64,000 nt of DNA from Halalkaliarchaeum desulfuricum (lineage in GTDB: Archaea; Halobacteriota; Halobacteria; Halobacteriales; Haloferacaceae), in NCBI RefSeq assembly GCF_002952775.1, contig NZ_CP025066.1:2914001-2978000 (forward strand), given 5' to 3'. How positions within the stretch are numbered: position 1 is the first letter of the stretch; every line of letters begins with the position of its first letter. The notes under the pieces are model-generated. The model had not been told where the DNA came from. It saw only the letters and a list, made by a program, of their open reading frames with translations, and made no database searches. The translations under genes were made by a program, and so were the position numbers. Shown piece after piece: positions 27,715-35,327 of this stretch.

Positions 27715-28377
27715 ATGTTCACCGGCATCGTCGAGCGGACCGGGGAGATCGTGGGGGTCGAACGGACTGCCGACGGACGACGGCTCGCGATCGCCGCCCC
27801 CGAGATCGCGGACGTCCACCACGGGCAGTCGATCGCGATCAGCGGCGTCTGTCTCACCGTCGAGCGATACGGCGAGGACGTCGACATCGTCGAGGCAGTC
27901 CCGGAACTTGCGGAGGGTACCGGAGGCAGCGAACCGGATGCAGGCAGCGTGTTCGAGGTGTTCCTGGCGAGCGAGACCGTCGAGAAGACGTACCTCGGGG
28001 AGCTGGGGGTGGGCGATGAGGTGAACCTCGAGCGCGCGCTCGCGGCCGACGGCCGGTTCGACGGGCACCTCGTGCAAGGGCACGTGGACACGGTGACCAC
28101 GGTGACGGGGATCGAACGTGTCGGTGAGGACTGGCTGTTTTCCTTTGCAGTGCCCGAGGCGTTCGACCAGTACGTGGTTCACAAGGGGTCAGTCGCACTG
28201 GACGGCATCTCGTTGACGGTGGCCGAGCGACACGATGACGAGATGGACGTCGCCATCATCCCGACGACCTACGAGCTCACGACACTGTCGGACAAAGAGA
28301 TCGGCGACCCCGTCCACCTGGAGGTCGACGTCGTCGCCAAGTACGTCGAGTCCATCGCGGAAGGGTATCTGGAGTAA
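27715..28377 (+). CDS. ribE: Riboflavin synthase, alpha-chain type
   Basis: The 220-residue protein has two lumazine-binding repeats, each opening with a G(I/H)V-E/Q-G-type strand (MFTGIVERTG at 1; HLVQGHVDTVTTV near 121) and each with an SVALDGISLTV or SIAISGVCLTV strand (around 160 and 42). It dismutates 6,7-dimethyl-8-ribityllumazine to riboflavin. This is the bacterial-type trimeric enzyme, also used by haloarchaea instead of the RibC-type of methanogens. No other rib genes are adjacent. Confidence 0.94.
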   Translation: MFTGIVERTGEIVGVERTADGRRLAIAAPEIADVHHGQSIAISGVCLTVERYGEDVDIVEAVPELAEGTGGSEPDAGSVFEVFLASETVEKTYLGELGVGDEVNLERALAADGRFDGHLVQGHVDTVTTVTGIERVGEDWLFSFAVPEAFDQYVVHKGSVALDGISLTVAERHDDEMDVAIIPTTYELTTLSDKEIGDPVHLEVDVVAKYVESIAEGYLE

Positions 28378-28440
28378 AGCGGGATCCGCCGTCGGGACGG
28401 GTCCGCCGTCGGGCACGAATCCGCACTGGGCACAGGTCCG

Positions 28441-29343
28441 CTATGGTCGTTCGTACTCGATTACCTGCAGTTCCCCGTCGAGGAGAAACCGGAGCGGCTC
28501 ATCGTCGACCGTCACAGTGACCTCTACTTGGACGGGATCGTCGTCCACGATAAACTCGGCGGACTCGACTGAATCGGGTCGCCGCCAGAGCGCGACGTCA
28601 CGGTAGTCGTAGCCCGCCTCGTACAAGAGGGAGACGACTGCAGGGTGATCGAGGAGGAGCGAAACCGCCGACGTGTGAGATACCTGCCCACATTCCCGGC
28701 ATTGGTGAGTTATTTTGACGCGATCGTCTTCGGGGGCCTCCCCATCCAGGTGTGCTCGGGCCACTCGTGTGTCGATCGGGCCGTTACAGAGCGGACAGAA
28801 CCCGCGAATCGTCTTCTGGATCTCCGAGAGCGTGTACTGCTGCAGCGTGTCCGGGTTCGATTCGATGTCGTGTGCTCCGATCAGAATCGGGGGCGCGTGC
28901 ATGACGATTCGAACGTCGCAGCCGTCACACGCGACGGTCACGTGGCCGTCCTCGTAGCTCGCCTCGAGCGTTCCGTCACAGTCCGGCACCCCGCAGTCGC
29001 CCACAGCCGTCGGGTCGAGTTCCGTGTCGGTTTCGGTGTACACCCCCGAGACGGCGGCGCCGACGATCCGGGCCCCCGTATGTGTCAACGCGTAGCCGTC
29101 CTCGCGGTGCTGGACGAACCGCGGAACGAGCTCCGAGAGGTGGTAGTTGAATCGGCCCGAGTCCTGGACGCCGACCCGCTCCCGGAGTTCCGAAAACGGG
29201 ACCGGGTCGCGCTCGGGACCCTCGATCTCCGCGGGCGTTTCGGTGTGGGCATCCCACAGCGCCTGCAGGATCGAAAACCGAGTCTCGTTGGCGACGATAC
29301 CGCAGACATCGTCGAAATCCGAGGTCGGACGACCGTCGGTCAT
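28441..29343 (-). CDS. ArsR-like HTH regulator with zinc-ribbon core
   Basis: From MTDGRPTSDFDDV (29343), residues 10-95 form an ArsR-type winged helix (IVANETRFSILQALWDAH, then GVQDSGRFNYHLSELVPRF). The rest has three Cys pairs (CGVPDC, CDGC, CPLC..CREC), likely a rubredoxin-like or zinc-ribbon domain as in haloarchaeal DUF7351-type regulators; the DUF name is from memory. The start is supported by a TATA box at 29365-29374, 25 bases away; the extension to 29421 is rejected. Confidence 0.82.
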   Translation of the reverse strand: MTDGRPTSDFDDVCGIVANETRFSILQALWDAHTETPAEIEGPERDPVPFSELRERVGVQDSGRFNYHLSELVPRFVQHREDGYALTHTGARIVGAAVSGVYTETDTELDPTAVGDCGVPDCDGTLEASYEDGHVTVACDGCDVRIVMHAPPILIGAHDIESNPDTLQQYTLSEIQKTIRGFCPLCNGPIDTRVARAHLDGEAPEDDRVKITHQCRECGQVSHTSAVSLLLDHPAVVSLLYEAGYDYRDVALWRRPDSVESAEFIVDDDPVQVEVTVTVDDEPLRFLLDGELQVIEYERP

Positions 29344-29364
29344 AGGCGATACTGTTGCTGGGTT

Positions 29365-29374
29365 GTTATTATCT
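29365..29374 (-). promoter_or_regulatory. TATA box of ArsR-like regulator
   Basis: AGATAATAAC on the minus strand, about 26 bases before the ATG at 29343. Confidence 0.55.
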
Positions 29375-29454
29375 TGTCGGCAGAATGAGCAGGCTCGGGT
29401 CCTGTGGGCGAGAGGCGCCACCCAAAAGAAGCAGTCGCCCGATCGTTTCAGCAG

Positions 29455-29673
29455 TCAGACCCCACCCCCGCGATGATGGAGATCGTCCTCTCGAGGCGGG
29501 ACCCCCGAAAAGAAGACAACAACCGAGGCGATGATCAGTAACACTCCAACGATCATACTGCCGATCGACCACATTGCAATCGACCCTACTGCAAGAGGAT
29601 AACCGACGAAAAGGAGTCCGATAACGGTACCAATAACAGCAGTAATTTGATTGCTCGAGAGTGTACTGTTCAC
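29455..29673 (-). CDS. Small two-helix membrane protein
   Basis: A 72-residue protein from GTG 29673: helix ITAVIGTVIGLLFVGYPLAV (10-29), then IGSMIVGVLLIIASVVVFFSG (37-57), and an arginine/histidine tail. A TATA box (GTTTATACG, 29696-29704) lies 27 bases before the GTG, giving a leaderless start. The base composition is more AT-rich than its neighbours. Function unknown. Confidence 0.75.
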   Translation of the reverse strand: MNSTLSSNQITAVIGTVIGLLFVGYPLAVGSIAMWSIGSMIVGVLLIIASVVVFFSGVPPREDDLHHRGGGV

Positions 29674-29920
29674 ATACTACACAGTATACCGATCACGTAT
29701 AAACTCGGTGGCGTCCGGGCCAGCCGACGTTTCGAAGCCCTTAACCCGATTCTCGAAGTAGCAACGGTAACTCGCTGGCGGACGGGCGACCAGTGGGCAC
29801 CCGAACCGTCGACGGTCGGCCGCGAGCCGGCTCGTCGGCGACGGGACGAAATGTGGCTCGGGGTGGCGCCGATCGGTGCCATCGCCGCGGCTGAATCGCA
29901 AGCGCCCGTGGTGAACACCC

Positions 29921-30511
29921 ATGGCACGAAGCTTCTACTCACACATCAAGGAAGCCTGGCGGGACCCCAGCGACGGGAAGCTCGCCGAGCTGCAGTGGCA
30001 ACGAAAACAGGACTGGCGCGAACAGGGCGCCATCGAGCGGATCGACCGCCCCACGCGGCTGGACAAGGCGCGCGAACTGGGCTACAAGGCCAAGCAGGGC
30101 ATCGTAGTCGTCCGCGTTTCCGTCCGGAAGGGCGGCGCGCGCAAGCAGCGCTTCACGGCCGGCCGGCGGACGAAGCGACAGGGCATCAACCGGGTCTCGC
30201 GGCGCAAGTCGATCCAGCGCATCGCCGAGGAGCGCGCCAGCCGGAAGTACCCCAACCTCCGCACGCTGGCGTCCTACTGGGTGGGCGAGGACGGTACCCA
30301 GAAGTGGCACGAGGTCATCATGATCGACCCGAACCACCCCGCGATCGAGAACGACGACGAACTCAACTGGATCTGCGACGACTCCCACAAGGGTCGCGCC
30401 TTCCGCGGGCTGACCAACGCCGGCAAATCGAACCGCGGGCTCAACCGCCGCGGCAAGGGCGCCGAGAAGGTCCGCCCGAGCACGACGAAAAACGAGCGGA
30501 AGGGTAACTAA
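29921..30511 (+). CDS. rpl15e: 50S ribosomal protein L15e
   Basis: A 196-residue basic protein matching archaeal/eukaryotic L15e: MARSFYSHIKEAWRDPSDG, RIDRPTRLDKARELGYKAKQG, VRKGGARKQRFTAGRR, and LRTLASYWVGEDGTQKWHEVI. The C-terminal RGLNRRGKGAEKVRPSTTK binds 23S rRNA. It has its own transcript; a T-run right after the stop (30514-30523) is the likely terminator. Confidence 0.97.
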   Translation: MARSFYSHIKEAWRDPSDGKLAELQWQRKQDWREQGAIERIDRPTRLDKARELGYKAKQGIVVVRVSVRKGGARKQRFTAGRRTKRQGINRVSRRKSIQRIAEERASRKYPNLRTLASYWVGEDGTQKWHEVIMIDPNHPAIENDDELNWICDDSHKGRAFRGLTNAGKSNRGLNRRGKGAEKVRPSTTKNERKGN

Positions 30512-30525
30512 CCACCTTTTTTAAC
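30512..30525 (+). terminator. T-rich terminator of rpl15e
   Basis: ACCACCTTTTTTAAC directly follows the TAA; archaeal termination needs only a T-run. Confidence 0.55.
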
Positions 30526-30563
30526 GGGGGCATCGCGCGCTCTCCGAGCGCGCTCAACCCCCG
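30525..30563. repeat. GC-rich hairpin
   Basis: GGGGG...CGCGCGCTC and GAGCGCGCT...CCCCC form a long interrupted stem around a 3-base loop, directly after the rpl15e T-run. Confidence 0.75.
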
Positions 30564-30587
30564 CCAAAAAATCTGGACCAAAAAAGC

Positions 30588-30621
30588 CGATGGCTCGGCC
30601 CTCCGGGCCTCGCCATCGGTA
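30588..30621. repeat. Palindromic unit A
   Basis: CCGATGGC...GCCATCGG (8-base outer arms) encloses a GGCCC/GGGCC inner stem. It is similar to the unit at 30706-30739. Confidence 0.8.
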
Positions 30622-30635
30622 CAATATCTCGCGTT

Positions 30636-30692
30636 CCGAGCTTTTTCAACGAGTGGTGCGCGACCGAAGGGAGCGCACCCGAGGCAGAAAAA
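30636..30692. repeat. Nested hairpin with 9-base outer arms
   Basis: CGAGCTTTTT pairs with AAAAAGCTCG, and inside GTGCGC pairs with GCGCAC. It lies between the two similar palindromes. Confidence 0.8.
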
Positions 30693-30705
30693 GCTCGACC
30701 AAAAA

Positions 30706-30739
30706 TCGATAACTCGGGCCTTCGGCCCTCGCTATCGGT
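30706..30739. repeat. Palindromic unit B
   Basis: CGATA-ACTCGGGCC-TTC-GGCCCTCGC-TATCG, a diverged copy of unit A about 118 bases upstream. Confidence 0.75.
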
Positions 30740-30763
30740 GAACAGCCTCGCATTCGAACCGTA

Positions 30764-31087
30764 TTATCCGATCGTGAGCACCTTGTCGGCGTTCTCGACG
30801 ACCCGAAGACAGTCATCCATCGTCGATCGTGGTCGGAGATCACTCGGTTCGAGATTCCGTGAATCGAGACACGTCCCGCAGGCGAACAATTCCCCACCGT
30901 TCTGGGTGTACTTGCGGATCACCCCGCGCGGATTGAACTTCGGATGCTCCAGGTCCGGCGCCTCCACGCCATCCCCGAGCAGGAAGACCTCGACGGTGTG
31001 GCCCGCCTCGAGTGCGGTGTTTGCGAGTCGGAACGCGTTCCAGATCCGTTCGGCGTCGTTCGTCTCGACAATGTATCCGAGATCCAT
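30764..31087 (-). CDS. DsrE/DsrF-like family protein
   Basis: A 107-residue protein with the DsrE fold pattern: GYIVETNDAERIWNAFRLANTAL at the start, VEVFLLGDGVEAPDL (33-47), and ELFACGTCLDSRNL with a CxxC (about 69-72). Family members carry sulfur as a persulfide or act as sulfur-metabolism accessories. It is divergent from a cysteine desulfurase 130 bases away, which fits a sulfur-relay link, but that is inference. A TATA box (31111-31120) gives a leaderless start. Confidence 0.88.
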   Translation of the reverse strand: MDLGYIVETNDAERIWNAFRLANTALEAGHTVEVFLLGDGVEAPDLEHPKFNPRGVIRKYTQNGGELFACGTCLDSRNLEPSDLRPRSTMDDCLRVVENADKVLTIG

Positions 31088-31110
31088 ACGGTGAACTCAC
31101 CGACGGCTTC

Positions 31111-31120
31111 CTTAAGAGTC
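31111..31120 (-). promoter_or_regulatory. TATA box of DsrE-like gene
   Basis: GACTCTTAAG on the minus strand, about 28 bases from the ATG at 31087. Confidence 0.5.
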
Positions 31121-31216
31121 TGGCTCGTTCTTCCTGGTGGGCAATCAAAGCCACAGCTTTTGGTTCGGGCTCGCGTACGCTTCGGCAATGCAGTGTCGCT
31201 GCAATTCGCACCAGCC

Positions 31217-32335
31217 ATGATTTACATGGACCACGCTGCGACGACGGCGCCGCACGAGGCGGTCGTCGAATCGATGAAGCGAGCGCTCGAAACGTATCAT
31301 TGCAATCCGTCGGCAGTGTATGCGACAACCGAAGCCGACGCAGTGCAGGCGGCCCGGGAGTCGGTGGCAGAACTGCTCGGTGCGTCACCACAACAGCTCG
31401 TCTTCACTGGCGGGGGAAGCGAAGCTGACAACCTCGCGCTCAAGGGCGTCGTGGACGCGACCGACGGCGACCACGTCGTCACCACAACGATCGAACACTC
31501 GGCAGTGATCGAGACCTGCAACTGGCTCGAAAAGCGTGGCGTCGAGGTCTCGCGGGTGTCCCCCGGTCGGGACGGCCGCGTCGACCCGGCCGACATCGCC
31601 GAGGCGATTCGAGACGACACCGCGGTCGTGTCGGTGATGCACGCGAACAACGAAACCGGCGTCATCCAGCCGCTGGACGCGATCGGAACTATTGCGGCCG
31701 AACACGACGTGGTGTTTCACTCCGACACCGTCCAGTCGGCCGGCAAGATCCCGATTGACGTCGACAACATCGGGCTCGATCTGGCCAGCCTCAGCGCACA
31801 CAAGTTCTACGGGCCGAAGGGCGTGGGGGCGCTGTACGTCCGGGAGGGCGTCGACCTCGAACCGATCATTCACGGCGGCGGCCAGGAGTGGGGTCTGCGA
31901 AGCGGCACGGAAAACGTTCCGGGCATCGTCGGCATGGGTACCGCCGCCGAGGAGGCACTGGCGGACATGGACGACCGGAGCGACCGATTGTCCGACCTCA
32001 GGGCAGAACTCGTGTCGACGCTCGAGGGAATGGTCGACTGTTCACTGCTTGGGGATCCCGACTGTCGGCTGCCGGGCTATGCGATGCTGGGGTTTCCCGG
32101 CCACTCAGGGGCGGCACTCGTCCAGGGGTTTGCAGACCGCGGGGTGGCCGTCTCCAGTGGCTCCGCCTGCCACTCGAGCGATGAATCGCCCTCGCGAGTC
32201 CTCGTGGAGATGGGGGTCGATGCTGAACTCGCGGTGGGGGCGGTGCGCTTCTCGCTGGGTCGGGAGACGACCGCCGCCGACGTCGACGCCGTCGAAGCAC
32301 AGTGCCGGGAGCTGTTCGACGACGCCGACGGCTGA
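31217..32335 (+). CDS. Cysteine desulfurase (NifS/IscS type)
   Basis: The 372-residue protein starts MIYMDHAATTAPH at 31217, the classic N-terminus; the frame upstream is not coding. PLP binds Lys near 196 (SLSAHKFYGPKG), and the persulfide Cys is near 318 (SSGSACHSS). It takes sulfur from cysteine for Fe-S clusters, thiolation or SAMP pathways. The length and motifs are complete. The class is IscS/NifS rather than SufS. No iscU or sufBC genes are adjacent. Confidence 0.94.
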   Translation: MIYMDHAATTAPHEAVVESMKRALETYHCNPSAVYATTEADAVQAARESVAELLGASPQQLVFTGGGSEADNLALKGVVDATDGDHVVTTTIEHSAVIETCNWLEKRGVEVSRVSPGRDGRVDPADIAEAIRDDTAVVSVMHANNETGVIQPLDAIGTIAAEHDVVFHSDTVQSAGKIPIDVDNIGLDLASLSAHKFYGPKGVGALYVREGVDLEPIIHGGGQEWGLRSGTENVPGIVGMGTAAEEALADMDDRSDRLSDLRAELVSTLEGMVDCSLLGDPDCRLPGYAMLGFPGHSGAALVQGFADRGVAVSSGSACHSSDESPSRVLVEMGVDAELAVGAVRFSLGRETTAADVDAVEAQCRELFDDADG

Positions 32336-32385
32336 GCTGGGTCTGCGTTGGGGGTGCGCTGAGATGAAGCGAGCGATCGGAACAG

Positions 32386-32396
32386 GACATATTATC
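32386..32396 (+). promoter_or_regulatory. TATA box before repeat membrane protein
   Basis: ACATATTATCC, about 105 bases before the ATG at 32499; implies a leader of about 80 bases. Confidence 0.4.
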
Positions 32397-32498
32397 CGTT
32401 CGGGGACTCCACATAGACGTAATGAATCAGGACCTGCATCGAAACCGCGAGTGCGTCGATCGACCCGAACAACCCGTGCGACCGAGGGGGGAGCGTCG

Positions 32499-33077
32499 AT
32501 GAAGCCGGGACGCGTCGACTTCTTCGTCGATCTCGCGTACGGGCTGTTGATCTTCCTCGCGGTGGTGTTCATCTTTACGGGTGAGACCACCATCGGAATC
32601 GCGTTCGGACTTGGAGCGCTCGTCTCGTATGCGATCCACGTGACCTGGAAAATGGCCCGGTTCGATCCCGATTGGATGACCAAGGAAATGACAGAGAACA
32701 TCGAGGAGACGCTGACCGAAGAAATGACCGAGAACGTCGGCGAAATGGTCACCGAAGAGGTCGGCGATATGGTCACCGAGGAGGTCGGCGAGAAGGTCAC
32801 CGAGGAGGTCGGCGAGAAGGTCACCGAGGAGGTCGGCGAGAAGGTCACCGAGGAAGTCGCGGCCGAGGTGACCGAAACAGTCGAGGAGAAAGTCACCGAA
32901 ACAGTCGAGGAGAAAGTCACCGAAACCGTCGACGAAAAAGTCACCGAGGGAGTCACCCAGGAAGTCACCGAAAGCGTCGAACGGGCGATGTCGTCGGAGA
33001 TCGACTCGATCATCCAGCAGCTCGAAGCGGTCAACGAGCGCATCGACAGACGGGCCACAGAGGGTGACCCCGAATGA
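32499..33077 (+). CDS. Membrane-anchored protein with octapeptide VTE(E/T)V repeats
   Basis: The 192-residue protein has two N-terminal membrane helices (FVDLAYGLLIFLAVVFIFTG about 8-27; GIAFGLGALVSYAIHVTW about 33-50). A long repeat region follows (about 58-165) of 8-residue units such as VTEEVGEK and VTETVEEK, coded by 24-bp tandem repeats. The repeat should form a charged amphipathic rod or coiled coil. A final helix SIIQQLEAVNERIDRR closes it. The ATG of the UspA gene overlaps its stop (ATGA), so the two are coupled. No known domain. Confidence 0.82.
   Translation: MKPGRVDFFVDLAYGLLIFLAVVFIFTGETTIGIAFGLGALVSYAIHVTWKMARFDPDWMTKEMTENIEETLTEEMTENVGEMVTEEVGDMVTEEVGEKVTEEVGEKVTEEVGEKVTEEVAAEVTETVEEKVTETVEEKVTETVDEKVTEGVTQEVTESVERAMSSEIDSIIQQLEAVNERIDRRATEGDPE
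32740..32965. repeat. 24-bp tandem repeats in coding sequence
   Basis: Nine or so units built on GTCACCGAGGAGGTCGGCGA or GTCACCGAAACAGTCGAGGA. Neighbouring copies are near-identical, which points to recent expansion. Confidence 0.88.
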
Positions 33078-33493
33078 TCGATCGGGTGCTGGTGGCGATG
33101 GACGACTCCGAACTGGGCGAGCACGCCCTCGAATACGCCATCGAGGCGCATCCCGACGCCGAAATAACCGTACTGCACGTTGTCGGGGGCCCATCCGCGA
33201 TGCTCGGGGGCGCGGCCGAAATCGCGCTGGCGGACGACATCCAGGAGGCCGCCGAAGAGCGGGCGGAGGACGTCCTCAATCGCGCACGGGAGATCGCCGA
33301 CGAGTACGGCATCGAGATCGACACCGCAGTCGAGATAGGCCGGCCGGCGCGGGCGATCGTCCGGCGAGCGGAAGCGTTCGACACCGTGGTGGTCGGGAGT
33401 CACGGCGGTAGCCTCGCCGACAGACTGTTCGTCGGTGACGTCGCGAAGACGGTGTTCCAGCGGTCGCCGGTTCCGGTGACCGTCGTGCGGTGA
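33074..33493 (+). CDS. UspA-type universal stress protein
   Basis: A 139-residue single-domain Usp. The N-terminal strand is MIDRVLVAMDDSE, and the ATP-binding C-terminal motif reads VVGSHGGSLADRLFVGDVAKTVFQRSPVPVTVV (about 109-139; G-2x-G-9x-G(S/T) pattern modified as GSHGG). Translation is coupled to the repeat membrane protein, so the two probably act together, perhaps as a membrane-tethered stress sensor. Confidence 0.93.
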   Translation: MIDRVLVAMDDSELGEHALEYAIEAHPDAEITVLHVVGGPSAMLGGAAEIALADDIQEAAEERAEDVLNRAREIADEYGIEIDTAVEIGRPARAIVRRAEAFDTVVVGSHGGSLADRLFVGDVAKTVFQRSPVPVTVVR

Positions 33494-33575
33494 AATCCCG
33501 GACGTCGGTCTCACAACCGCCCAGAAGCGAACGAACCCATCCCGAAACGGGAACAGGTTCCATTCGTGTGGCGGG

Positions 33576-33587
33576 CGATTTTATGAC
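33576..33587 (+). promoter_or_regulatory. TATA box of E2-OsmC gene
   Basis: CGATTTTATGAC is centred about 28 bases before the ATG at 33610, giving a leaderless transcript. Confidence 0.6.
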
Positions 33588-33609
33588 ACGTGAGACACAA
33601 TCTCGTAGT

Positions 33610-35310
33610 ATGGGATACCTCGTCAAGATGCCGAAACTCGGCATGGAGATGTCGGAAGGAACAGTCGTGGAGTGGCTGTTCGAAGAGGGTGACAGCGTCG
33701 AGGCGGACGAGCCGATCGCGGAGATCGAATCCGAGAAGACGAGCGCCGAAATCGAAGCCCGCGAGGACGGCGTACTCAGGCAGATCCTCCTCGCGGAAGG
33801 GGAGACCTGCGAGCCGGGAGATCCGATCGGGATCGTGGCCGGGCCGGACGAGGACATCTCCGATCTCGAGGCGGCAGTCGAGGGGGGAGAACCGACACCG
33901 GAAGCCGAACCCACAGCGGAACCTACCGGGGAAGCCGAACCGGAGGAGACCACAGCAGAGGAATCCGGGGACGCCGCCGACTCGGCTGCGGACGTGAAGG
34001 CGACCCCGCGAGCCCGCAAGCGGGCCGAGGAACTCGGCGTCGACCTCGTCGGGATCGAGGGGACCGGCCCCAGCGGCGCAGTGAGTGCCGACGACGTCGA
34101 GGCTGCCGCCGAGGCCGCCACCGAAAGGCAGGCCGAGGCCGACGAGGAGCCAGTCGAGAGCGCTGCGGGGACAGCCGGCCTCACGGTCAGCGAAGAGCGC
34201 ACCTTCGGGCAGATGCGACAGACGATCGCGAACCGGCTCGGGGAGAGCTACCGCGAAGCCGTCCACGTCACCGAGCACCGCCACGCCGACGCCGAGGCGC
34301 TGCTGTCGGCGGCCGACGTCGCCGACGCCGAGCTCGAGGTCGACGTCTCCATCCCGGACATCCTGCTCGTCGCGCTGTCGGCCGCCCTCGAGGAGCACCC
34401 CGAGTTCAACGCCACCTTCGAGGAGGACACCCACCGGCTCTACGAGGAGCACAACGTCGGCATCGCAGTCGACGTCGAGCAGGGGCTGCTCACGCCGGTG
34501 TTGCGCGACGTCGGTTCGCTGTCGCTGGATGAGATCGCAAAACGGCGCCGCGAGATCACCACCCGCGTGCTCGAGGGCGACTACGACATGTCTGACCTCC
34601 AGGGCGGGACGTTCACGGTGACGAACCTGGGAATGTTCGGCGTCGAGCAGTTCGATCCGATCATCAACCCCCCACAGATCGCGATTCTGGGAGTCAACGC
34701 GATCGACGAGCAGCCGGTGCGCGGCGACGACGGGGTGACGTTCCGCCGACAGCTTCCCCTCTCGCTGTCGTTCGACCATCGAGTCGTCGACGGCGCCGAC
34801 GCGGCGCGGTTCCTCGGAACGCTCGTCGAACATCTCGAGGAGCCCTGGCCGCTGTTGCCCGACGCGGTGTCTGCAGCCGCCGACGTGGCGGCTTCCGACG
34901 AGGAGGTCGAACTCCCGGAGCGAACCGTGACGACCCACCTCCGAGAGGATCTCTCGGGGTGGATCGAGGCGGGCTCCTTCGAGTGGGAGTTCGACGTCAC
35001 GGAGAAGTTCGGCGGCAGCGGCGGCCCGACGCCGGTCGATTATTACCTGGGCGCGCTGTCGTCGTGTCTGGCCTCCAGCATCGGCATCCAGGCGGATATC
35101 CGTGACGTGGAACTGTCGGAGCTCTCCGTCGAGGCCGAGGCCACCCCCGAGGAGGGGTCAGTCGAGTCGCTCGCCGCACAGGTGACGATCGACGGCGACG
35201 CCGACGATGAAACGCTCGAACGGCTCGTCGAGAACGGCGAACGCACCTGCCACGTCGCGGAGTTGCTCCGGGAGGACGTGCCCCTCGAACTGGACTGGGA
35301 GCGCCCCTGA
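33610..35310 (+). CDS. 2-oxoacid dehydrogenase E2 fused to an OsmC domain
   Basis: A 566-residue protein. Residues 1-78 are a lipoyl domain (lipoyl Lys43 in ESEKTSAE). After an acidic linker, 131-167 is the peripheral subunit-binding domain (ATPRARKRAEELGVDL). About 195-420 is the acyltransferase with SFDHRVVDG (His near 388). The same frame then continues into an OsmC-like domain (about 435-566; GPTPVDYYLGALSSCLAS, then GERTCHVAELL) with the two peroxidatic Cys at 486 and 547. OsmC/Ohr peroxidases can be reduced by lipoyl groups, so the fusion is chemically sensible. E1 genes lie 1.1 kb away on the opposite strand. Confidence 0.9.
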   Translation: MGYLVKMPKLGMEMSEGTVVEWLFEEGDSVEADEPIAEIESEKTSAEIEAREDGVLRQILLAEGETCEPGDPIGIVAGPDEDISDLEAAVEGGEPTPEAEPTAEPTGEAEPEETTAEESGDAADSAADVKATPRARKRAEELGVDLVGIEGTGPSGAVSADDVEAAAEAATERQAEADEEPVESAAGTAGLTVSEERTFGQMRQTIANRLGESYREAVHVTEHRHADAEALLSAADVADAELEVDVSIPDILLVALSAALEEHPEFNATFEEDTHRLYEEHNVGIAVDVEQGLLTPVLRDVGSLSLDEIAKRRREITTRVLEGDYDMSDLQGGTFTVTNLGMFGVEQFDPIINPPQIAILGVNAIDEQPVRGDDGVTFRRQLPLSLSFDHRVVDGADAARFLGTLVEHLEEPWPLLPDAVSAAADVAASDEEVELPERTVTTHLREDLSGWIEAGSFEWEFDVTEKFGGSGGPTPVDYYLGALSSCLASSIGIQADIRDVELSELSVEAEATPEEGSVESLAAQVTIDGDADDETLERLVENGERTCHVAELLREDVPLELDWERP

Positions 35311-35327
35311 ACCGCCCCTGACGATCG

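Noticed and set aside
32740-32965. CRISPR or non-coding satellite
   Set aside because: The 24-bp repeats are in frame and encode octapeptides in a complete protein.
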